DNA of 64,000 bases from Desmodus rotundus (Eukaryota > Chordata > Mammalia > Chiroptera > Phyllostomidae). This document shows, piece by piece, positions 1-7,744 of the stretch; positions within the stretch are counted from its first letter, which is position 1; every line of letters starts with the position of its first letter. The notes under the pieces are model-generated. The model did no database searches. It was not told the origin of the DNA and was given only the letters and a program-made list of their open reading frames with translations. The DNA is taken from contig NC_071387.1 in NCBI RefSeq assembly GCF_022682495.2, forward strand, positions 148,908,347-148,972,346, written 5' to 3'. The position numbers and the translations under genes are program-made.

Positions 1-323
1 TGGTGTCTGCAAAAGGCATTCACCTGCGGCTAACCTGGGCCCCCGTGAGCAAGACCATGCCCCATGGCAGGAGCCTGGGGAGGCCACTGGAGCCACGGGG
101 GCAGGGCTGGGGATTTTGCCGGGGTTCTCTCGGGGCCCAGGCGTCCTCTCTCGCCCGGGGAGTGCCCACGCCGTCCCTTGACCCCCACAGGACACCTGCA
201 TCCAGCGATAAGCGGTCCTCTGCCTCCAAGGGGCTCGGAAACAAGGGGCCGGGGAGCGAGCAACTGGCCTACGTGGCGGCAAACCCGCAGACCCCCCCGT
301 CACGTCCCCACCACTGCGAAGAT

Positions 324-379
324 CCCCCTGTTCTTCCATCCGTAAAGGGGTCCCCCTTTACGGATGGAAGAACAGGGGG
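324..379. repeat. Central inverted repeat of the monomer (exemplar, monomer 1)
   Basis: Two perfectly complementary 27-base arms (324-350 and 353-379) are separated by only two bases (TC, 351-352). The arm includes TTCTTCCATCCGTAAAGGGG and its complement. The structure recurs in every monomer at offset about 324. Types b, c and d normally have the two-base centre; type a has 26-base arms around GTG. With so small a centre it could extrude as a cruciform but would make a poor microRNA precursor. Confidence 0.95.
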
Positions 380-444
380 GAGGCCCCCAGGAGATGGCTT
401 TCCTCCGAGCCGCGGCTGCTTAGTTTGGGGCCCAGAAGCGGGGC

Positions 445-456
445 CGCGCATGCGCA
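445..456. promoter_or_regulatory. NRF1-consensus site (monomer 1)
   Basis: CGCGCATGCGCA matches the NRF1 consensus YGCGCAYGCGCR at all positions. The motif recurs at offset about 445 in nearly every monomer. Binding is not demonstrated here, and NRF1 is known to be blocked by CpG methylation, so occupancy would depend on the methylation state of the array. Confidence 0.55.
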
Positions 457-969
457 GGCAGGCCGCCTCACCACAAGCCTGTCTGCGGCCAACGGGCCCC
501 GCCCTTGAGATATCTTGCCAGGTTCACAGGGTCCCTGGGGTCGTGTCCGGGGAAACGGAAGTCCTCCCTGCCACCCAGACGACCCCGCGTTTTCTCTTGG
601 ACCACATTTGCCAGCAGCTCTCCAACCCCGGCAGAGGCAGAGTGCCCAGGGAAGACCTGGGGACCTAGGGCCGGGGAGGTGGGCCGGCCGCTGTACAGCT
701 CCAGATGGAGTGGGCCATGTGGGCGGAACCCACACCCACCGAGGAGTTCTCCTGGGGGGACCTAGGCCTGAGCCCTGCCTGGGCGGTTAAGAGTCCTGCC
801 CTGGCTCAAACTGCCCCCCCCCCTGCCCCCAGGAGGCAAACTTGGACCTGGCGACTGCCACCCTCTAAAGTCTGGTCTAAACTACGCAAGAAGCGACTGT
901 GACCGCTGAGATCTTGGTCCCCCGGAGACCAACCCCCCTCTCCGTGAAGGCATCCCCGGCCTCCGGTAC

Positions 970-1933
970 TTGGTGTCTGCAAAAGGCATTCACCTGCGGC
1001 TAACCTGGGCCCCCGTGAGCAAGACCATGCCCCATGGCAGGAGCCTGGGAGGCCACTGGAGCCACGGGGGCCAGGGCTGGGGATTTTGCCGGGGTTCTCT
1101 CGGGGCCCAGGCGTCCTCTCTCGCCCGGGGAGTGCCCACGCCGTCCCTTGACCCCCGCAGGACACCTGCATCCAGCGATAAGCGGCCCTCTGCCTCCATG
1201 GGGCTCGGAAACAAGGGGCCGGGGTGCGAGCAACTGGCCTACGTGGCGGCAAACCCGCCGACCCCTCCGTCACGTCCCCACCACTGCGAAGATCCCCCTG
1301 TTCTTCCATCCGTAAAGGGGTCCCCTTACGGATGGAAGAACAGGGGGGAGGCCCCCAGGAGATGGCTTTCCTCCGAGCCGCGGCTGCTTAGTTTGGAGCC
1401 CAGAAGCGGGGCGCGCATGCGCAGCAGGCCCCCTTACCACAAGCCTGTCTGCGGGCAACGGGCCCCGCCCTTGAGATATCTTGCCAGGTTCACAGGGTCC
1501 CTGGGGTCGTGTCCGGGGAAACGGAAATCCTCCCTGCCACCCAGACGACCCCGCGTTTTCTCTTGGACCACACTTGCCAGCAGCTCTCCAACCCCGGCAG
1601 AGGCAGAGTGCCCAGGGAAGACCTGGGGACCTAGGGCCGGGGAGGGGGGCCGGCCGCTGTTCAGCTCCAGATGGAGTGGGCCATGTGGGCGGAACCCACA
1701 CCCACCGAGGGGTTCTCCCGGGGGGACTCAGGCCTGAGCCCAGCCTGGCGGTTAAGAGTCCGGCCCTGGCTCAAACTACCCCCCCCCTGCCCCCAGGAGG
1801 CCAACGTGGACCTGGCGACTGCCACCCTGTAAAGTCTGGTCTAAACTACGCAAGAAGCGACTGTGACCGCTGAGACCTCGGTCCCCCGGAGACCAACCCC
1901 CCTCTCCGTGAAGGCATCCCCGGCCTCCGGTAC
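970..1933 (+). repeat. Divergent edge monomer 2 (b-like 3' end)
   Basis: A 964-bp monomer with several private differences. Its 3' part has AGCCCAGCCTGGCGG and GAGTCCGGCCC (about 1738-1763), which are otherwise typical of type b. It lacks the b marker AGGGATGACC. The central inverted repeat has one unpaired base because the right arm has lost a T (near 1325). The NRF1-like core is intact near 1415. Confidence 0.85.
1294..1347. repeat. Central inverted repeat, imperfect (edge monomer 2)
   Basis: The same inverted repeat, but the right arm reads CCCCTTACGG instead of CCCCTTTACGG, leaving one A of the left arm unpaired. This is one of the few copies in which the stem is damaged, and it lies in the diverged edge. 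Confidence 0.9.
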
Positions 1934-2901
1934 TTGGTGTCTGCAAAAGGCATTCACCTGTGGCCAACCTGGGCACCCGTGAGCAAGACGATGCCCAATG
2001 GCAGGAGCCTGGGGAGGCCACTGGAGCCACGGGGGCCAGGGCTGGGGATTTTGCCGGGGTTCTCTCGGGGCCCAGGCGTCCTCTCTCGCCCGGGGAGTGC
2101 CCACGCCGTCCCTTGACCCCCGCAGGACACCTGCATCCAGCGATAAGCGGCCCTCTGCCTCCATGGGGCTCGGAAACAAGGGGCCGGGGTGCGAGCAACT
2201 GGCCTACGTGGCGGCTAACCCGCAGACCCTTCCGTCACGTCCCCACCACTGCGAAGATCCCCCTGTTCTTCCATCCGTAAAGGGGTCCCCCTATACGGAT
2301 GGAAGAACAGGGGGGAGGCCCCCAGGAGATGGCTTTCCTCCGAGCCGCGGCTGCTTAGTTTGGGGCCCAGAAGCGGGGCCGCGCATGCGCGGGCAGGCCC
2401 CCTCACCACAAGCCTGTCTGCGGGCAACGGGCCCCGCCCTTGAGATATCTTGCCAGGTTCACAGGGTCCCTGGGGTCGTGTCCGGGAAACGGAAGTCCTC
2501 CCTGCCACCCAGAGGACCCCGCGTTTTCTCTTGGACCCCACTGGCCAGCAGCTCTCCAACCCCGGCAGAGGCAGAGTGCCCAGGGAAGACCTGGGGACCT
2601 AGGGCCGGGGAGGGGGGCCGGCCGCTGTACAGCTCCAGATGGAGTGGGCCATGTGGGCGGAACCCACACCCACCGAGGGGTTCTCCCGGGGGGACTCAGG
2701 CCTGAGCCCTGCCTGGGCGGTTAAGAGTCCTGCCCTGGCTCAAACTGCCCCCCCCTGCCCCCAGGAGGCAAACTTGGACCTGGCGACTGCCACCCTCTAA
2801 AGTCTGGTCTAAACTACGCAAGAAGCGACTGTGTCCGCTGAGACCTTGGTCCCCCGGAGACCAACCCCCCTCTCCGTGAAGGCATCCCCGGCCTCCGGTA
2901 C
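1934..2901 (+). repeat. Divergent edge monomer 3
   Basis: A 968-bp monomer that matches none of the four HOR types cleanly. Private changes include ACGATGCCCAATGG near 1988, CGGCTAACCC near 2213, and GTGTCCGCTGAG near 2831. The inverted repeat carries one mismatch (CCTATACGG near 2290 where other copies have CCTTTACGG). Confidence 0.85.
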
Positions 2902-3869
2902 TTGGTGTCTGCAAAAGGCATTCACCTGCGGCTAACCTGGGCCCCCGTGAGCAAGACCATGCCCCATGGCAGGAGCCTGGGGAGGCCACTGGAGCCACGG
3001 GGGCCAGGGCTGGGGATTTTGCCGGGGTTCTTTAGGTGCCCAGGCGTCCTCTCTCGCCCGGGGAGTGCCCACGCCGTCCCTTGACCCCGGCAGGACACCT
3101 GCATCCAGCGATAAGCGGCCCTCTGCCTCCATGGGGCTCGGAAACAAGGGGCCGGGGTGCGAGCAACTGGCCTACGTGGCGGCAAACCCGCAGACCCCTC
3201 CGTCACGTCCCCACCACTGCGAAGATCCCCCTGTTCTTCCATCCGTAAAGGGGTCCCCCTTTACGGATGGAAGAACAGGGGGGAGGCCCCCAGGAGATGG
3301 CTTTCCTCCGAGCCGCGGCTGCTTAGTTTGGGGCCCAGAAGCGGGGCGCCCATGCGCAGCAGTCCCCCTCACCACAAGCCTGTCTGCGGGCAACGGGCCC
3401 CGCCCTTGAGATATCTTGCCAGGTTCACAGGGTCCCTGGGGTCGTGTCCGGGGAAACGGAAGTCCTCCCTGCCACCCAGAGGACCCCGCGTTTTCTCTTG
3501 GACCCCACTGGCCAGCAGCTCTCCAACCCCGGCAGAGGCAGAGTGCCCAGGGAAGACCTGGGGACCTAGGGCCGGGGAGGGGGGCCGGCCGCTCTTCAGC
3601 TCCAGATGGAGTGGGCCATGTGGGCGGAACCCACACCCACCGAGGGGTTCTCCCGGGGGGACCTAGGCCTGAGCCCTGCCTGGGCGGTTAAGAGTCCTGC
3701 CCTGGCTCAAACTGCCCCCCCCCCGCCCCCAGGAGGCAAAGGTGGACCTGGCCACTGCCACTCTCTAAAGTCTGGTCTAAACTACGCAAGAAGCGACTGT
3801 GACCACTGAGGCCTCGGTCCCCCAGAGACCAACCCCCCTCTCCGTGAAGGCATCCCCGGCCTCCGGTAC
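2902..3869 (+). repeat. Divergent edge monomer 4
   Basis: A 968-bp monomer with a private segment near 3029 (TTCTTTAGGTGCCC, where other copies have TTCTCTCGGGGCCC), a changed NRF1-like site (GCGCCCATGCGC near 3346) and CCCAGAGACC near 3821. The central inverted repeat is intact. Its 3' end (GGCCACTGCCACTCTC) resembles types c and d. Confidence 0.85.
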
Positions 3870-4837
3870 TTGGTGTCTGCAAAAGGCATTCACCTGCGGC
3901 TAACCTGGGCCCCCGTGAGCAAGACCATGCCCCATGGCAGGAGCCTGGGGAGGCCACTGGAGCCACGGGGGCCAGGGCTGGGGATTTTGCCGGGGTTCTC
4001 TCGGGGCCCAGGCGACCTCTCTCGCCCGGGGAGTGCCCACGCCGTCCCTTGACCCCCCAGGACACCTGCATCCAGCGATAAGCGGCCCTCTGCCTCCATG
4101 GGGCTCGGAAACAAGGGGCCGGGGTGCGAGCAACTGGCCTACGTGGCGGCAAACCCGCCGACCCCTCCGTCACGTCCCCACCACTGCGAAGATCCCCCTG
4201 TTCTTCCATCCGTAAAGGGGTCCCCCTTTACGGATGGAAGAACAGGGGGGAGGCCCCCAGGAGATGGCTTTCCTCCGAGCCGCGGCTGCTTAGTTTGGGG
4301 CCCAGAAGCGGGGCCACGCATGCGCGGGCAGGCCCCCTCACCACAAGCCTGTCTGCGGGCAACCGGCCCCGCCCTTGAGATATCTTGCCCGGGTCACAAG
4401 GTCCCTGGGGTCGTGTCCGGGAAACGGAAGTCCTCCCTGCCACCCAGAGGACACCGCGTTTTCTCTTGGACCCCACTGGCCAGCAGCTCTCCAACCCCGG
4501 CAGAGGCAGAGTGCCCAGGGAAGACCTGGGGACCTAGGGCCGGGGAGGGGGGCCGGCCGCAGTACAGCTCCAGATGGAGTGGGCCATGTGGGCGGAACCC
4601 ACACCCACCGAGGGGTTCTCCCGGGGGGACTCAGGCCTGAGCCCTGCCTGGGCGGTTAAGAGTCCTGCCCTGGCTCAAACTGCCCCCCCACCGCCCCCAG
4701 GAGGCAAACGTGGACCTGGCCACTGCCACTCTCTAAAGTCTGGTCTAAACTACGCAAGAAGCGACTGTGACCGCTGAGACCTCGGTCCCCCGGAGACCAA
4801 CCCCCCTCTCTGTGAAGGCATCCCCAGCCTCCGGTAC
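3870..4837 (+). repeat. Divergent edge monomer 5 (d-like 3' end, transition into the HOR)
   Basis: The first part is divergent, with CCAGGCGACCTCTC near 4008 and CCACGCATGCGC near 4315. The 3' end already carries the type d signature: a C tract interrupted by A (CCCCCCCACCGCC near 4683), then CTCTCTGTGAAGG and CCCCAGCCTCC. The change from edge monomers to the HOR domain therefore runs through this monomer. Confidence 0.85.
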
Positions 4838-5161
4838 TTGGTGTCTGCAAAAGTCATTCACCTGTGGCCAACCTGGGCCCCCGTGAGCAAGACCATGCCC
4901 CATGGCAGGAGCCTGGGGAGGCCACTGGAGCCACGGGGGCAGGGCTGGGGATTTTGCCGGGGTTCTCTCGGGGCCCAGGCGTCCTCTCTCGCCCGGGGAG
5001 TGCCCACGCCGTCCCTTGACCCCCGCAGGACACCTGCATCCAGCGATAAGCGGCCCTCTGCCTCCATGGGGCTCGGAAACAAGGGGCCGGGGTGCGAGCA
5101 ACTGGCCTACGTGGCGGCAAACCCGCAGACCCCTCCGTCACGTCCCCACCACTGCGAAGAT

Positions 5162-5216
5162 CCCCCTGTTCTTCCATCCGTAAAGGGGTGCCCTTTACGG
5201 ATGGAAGAACAGGGGG
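5162..5216. repeat. Central inverted repeat, type a form
   Basis: Type a monomers have TAAAGGG-GTG-CCCTTTA at the centre: arms of 26 bases around a three-base spacer. The a copies at 9684, 19370 and 24214 have an extra A in place of a G (TAAAAGGGTGCCC), leaving one base unpaired. Confidence 0.92.
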
Positions 5217-6250
5217 GAGGCCCCCAGGAGATGGCTTTCCTCCGAGCCGCGGCTGCTTAGTTTGGGGCCCAGAAGCGTGGCGCGCATGCGCTGGCAGGCC
5301 CCCTCACCACAAGCCTGTCTGCGGGCAACGGGCCCCGCCCTTGAGATATCTTGCCAGGTTCACAGGGTCACTGGGGTCGTGTCCGGGGAAACGGAAGTCC
5401 TCCCTGCCACCCAGAGGACCCCGCGTTTTCTCTTGGACCCCACTGGCCAGCAGCTCTCCAACCGCGCCAGAGGCAGAGTGCCCAGGGAAGACCTGGGGAC
5501 CTAGGGCCGGGGAGGGGGGCCGGCCGCTGTACAGCTCCAGATGGAGTGGGCCATGTGGGCGGAACCCACACCCACCGAGGAGTTCTCCTGGGGGGACCTA
5601 GGCCTGAGCCCTGCCTGGGCGGTTAAGAGTCCTGCCCTGGCTCAAACTGCCCCCCCCCCTGCCCCCAGGAGGCAAACTTGGACCTGGCGATTGCCACCCT
5701 CTCAAGTCTGGTCTAAACTACGCAAGAAGCGACTGTGACCGCTGAGACCTTGGTCCCCCGGAGACCAACCCCCCTCTCCGTGAAGGCATCCCCGGCCTCC
5801 GGTACTTGGTGTCTGCAAAAGGCATTCACCTGCGGCCAACCTGGGCCCCCGAGAGCAAGACCATGCCCCATGGCAGGAGCCTGGGGAGGCCACTGGAGCC
5901 ACGGGGGCCAGGCCTGGGGATTTTGCCGGGGTTCTCTCGGGGCCCAGGCGTCCTCTCTCGCCCGGGGAGTGCCCACGCCGTCCCTTGACCCCCGCAGGAC
6001 ACCTGCATCCAGCGATAAGCGGCCCTCTGCCTCCATGGGGCTCGGAAACAAGGGGCCGGGGTGCGAGCAACTGGCCTACGTGGCGGCAAACCCGCAGACC
6101 CCTCCGTCACGTCCCCACCACTGCGAAGATCCCCCTGTTCTTCCATCCGTAAAGGGGTCCCCCTTTACGGATGGAAGAACAGGGGGGAGGCCCCCAGGAG
6201 ATGGCTTTCCTCCGAGCCGCGGCTGCTTAGTTTGGGGCCCAGAAGCGGGG

Positions 6251-6264
6251 CCGCGCATGCGCGG
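6251..6264. promoter_or_regulatory. 14-bp palindromic NRF1/Z-DNA-type site (exemplar, type c)
   Basis: CCGCGCATGCGCGG is a perfect 14-bp palindrome. Its inner 12 bases match the NRF1 consensus on both strands and alternate purine-pyrimidine, which favours Z-DNA. Types b, c and d carry this form. Type a has GCGCGCATGCGCTGG, which misses the consensus at one end. The site is mutated in the copies at 2902, 3870 and 13556. Confidence 0.6.
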
Positions 6265-6303
6265 GCAGGCCCCCTCACCACAAGCCTGTCTGCGGGCAAC
6301 GGG

Positions 6304-6311
6304 CCCCGCCC
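6304..6311 (-). promoter_or_regulatory. Sp1-type GC box (exemplar)
   Basis: CCCCGCCC, the reverse complement of GGGCGGGG, lies about 40 bp downstream of the NRF1-like palindrome. It is conserved in all monomer types. Together with the NRF1-like site and the ETS-like core at 6361 it resembles a CpG-island promoter without a TATA box. The function is inferred only. Confidence 0.4.
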
Positions 6312-6360
6312 TTGAGATATCTTGCCAGGTTCACAGGGTCCCTGGGGTCGTGTCGGGGAA

Positions 6361-6368
6361 ACGGAAGT
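6361..6368 (+). promoter_or_regulatory. ETS-like core (exemplar)
   Basis: ACGGAAGT contains the ETS core CGGAAGT, although the base 5' of the core departs from the best consensus. It is conserved in all monomers, about 100 bp after the NRF1-like palindrome. A single short motif is weak evidence on its own. Confidence 0.3.
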
Positions 6369-6464
6369 CCTCCCTGCCACCCAGAGGACCCCGCGTTTTC
6401 TCTTGGAACCCACTTGCCAGCAGCTCTCCAACCCCGGCAGAGGCAGAGTGCCCAGGGAAGACCT

Positions 6465-6489
6465 GGGGACCTAGGGCCGGGGAGGGGGG
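6465..6489 (+). other. G-quadruplex motif (exemplar)
   Basis: Four G runs (GGGG, GGG, GGGG, GGGGGG) with loops of 5, 2 and 1 bases fit the G3+N1-7 rule on the + strand. The motif is present in essentially every monomer (for example 1625-1649), giving a regular quadruplex-capable site about every 969 bp. Confidence 0.7.
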
Positions 6490-6619
6490 CCGGCCGCTGT
6501 TCAGCTCCAGATGGAGTGGGCCATGTGGTCGGAACCCACACCCACCGAGGGGTTCTCCCGGGGGGACTCAGGCCTGAGCCCTGCCTGGGCGGTTAAGAGT
6601 ACTGCCCTGGCTCAAACTG

Positions 6620-6636
6620 CCCCCCCCCCCGCCCCC
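6620..6636 (+). repeat. C-homopolymer tract (exemplar, type c)
   Basis: Eleven C, one G, then five C. Run length varies between copies (about 10 to 13 C in type c; 13 at 37627). In type d the tract is interrupted by A (CCCCCCCACCGCC) and is constant in length. This slippage explains much of the 967-972 bp monomer variation. The other strand is a G-rich run. Confidence 0.85.
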
Positions 6637-7744
6637 AGGAGGCAAACGTGGACCTGGCCACTGCCACTCTCTAAAGTCTGGTCTAAACTACGCAAGAAGC
6701 GACTGTGACCGCTGAGACCTCGGTCCCCCGGAGACCAACCCCCCTCTCCGTGAAGGCATCCCCGGCCTCCGGTACTTGGTGTCTGCAAAAGGCATTCACC
6801 TGCGGCTAACCTGGGCCCTCGTGAGCAAGACCATGCCCCATGGAAGGAGCCTGGGAGGCCACTGGAGCCACGGGGGCCAGGGCTGGGGATTTTGCCGGGG
6901 TTCTCTCGGGGCCCAGGCGTCCTCTCTCGCCCGTGGAGTGCCCACGCCGTCCCTTGAACCCCGCAGGACACCTGCATCCAGCGATAAGCGGCCCTCTGCC
7001 TCCATGGGGCTCAGAAACAAGGGGCCGGGGTGCGAGCAACTGGCCTACGTGGCGGCAAACCCGCAGACCCCTCCGTCTCGTCCCCACCACTGTGAAGATC
7101 CCCCTGTTCTTCCATCCGTAAAGGGGTCCCCCTTTACGGATGGAAGAACAGGGGGGAGGCCCCCAGGAGATGGCTTTCCTCCGAACCGCGGCTGCTTAGT
7201 TTGTGGCCCAGAAGCGAGGCCGCGCATGCGCGGGCAGGCCCCCTCACCACAAGCCTGTCTGCGGGCAACGGACCCCGCCCTTGAGATATCTTGCCCGGTT
7301 CACAGGGTCCCTGGGGTCGTGTCCGGGGAAACGGAAGTCCTCCCTGCCACCCAGAGGACCCCGCGTTTTCTCTTGGACCCCACTGGCCAGCACCTCTCCA
7401 ACCCCGGCAGAGGCAGAGTGCCCAGGGAAGACCTGGGGACCTAGGGCCGGGGAGGGGGGCCGGCCGCTGTACAGCTCCAGATGGAGTGGGCCATGTGGGC
7501 GGAACCCACACCCACCGAGGGGTTCTCCCGGGGGGACTCAGGCCTGAGCCCTGCCTGGGCGGTTAAGAGTACTGCCCTGGCTCAAACTGCCCCCCCACCG
7601 CCCCCAGGAGGCAAACGTGGACCTGGCCACTGCCACTCTCTAAAGTCTGGTCTAAACTACGCAAGAAGCGACTGTGACCGCTGAGACCTCGGTCCCCCGG
7701 AGACCAACCCCCCTCTCTGTGAAGGCATCCCCAGCCTCCGGTAC

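Larger units (their letters stand above)
1..969 (+). repeat. Divergent edge monomer 1 (a-like 3' end)
   Basis: This monomer lacks only its first base. It shares features with type a: the single-C form GGGGGCAGGG near base 100, the GAGGAGTTCTCCTGG segment near 742, and AGATCT at 909. It starts CACCTGCGGCTAACC rather than with the type a start, and carries private changes such as AAGGGGCTCGG near 227. It may be an older relative of type a. Confidence 0.85.
4838..7744 (+). repeat. HOR unit 1: 3-mer a-c-d
   Basis: Monomers: a at 4838, c at 5806, d at 6776. Type b is missing. The a copy ends GAGACCTTGG (about 5743), the form normally found between b and c, instead of the usual GAGATCTTGG, so the a-to-c junction lies near 5700-5745. 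The d copy has CAGCACCTCTCC near 7388, a variant shared only with the d copies at 8715 and 18401. Confidence 0.88.

Noticed and set aside
324..379. Terminal inverted repeats of a DNA transposon, or a microRNA precursor
   Set aside because: The arms face each other across 1-3 bases, leaving no element body and no usable hairpin loop; there is no sign of target-site duplication or transposase.
6180..6215. CTCF site such as those in the DXZ4 macrosatellite
   Set aside because: CCCCCAGGAGATGGC and CCACTGGCCAGCAG resemble parts of the motif but depart at several core positions.
5735..6577. 280-codon open frame and many others of 60-280 codons on both strands as protein genes
   Set aside because: Open frames of similar quality occur in most of the six frames because the sequence is GC-rich with few stop triplets. 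The longest begins at GTG, not ATG. Frames are shifted between monomer types by one-base indels, and no known domain is visible.
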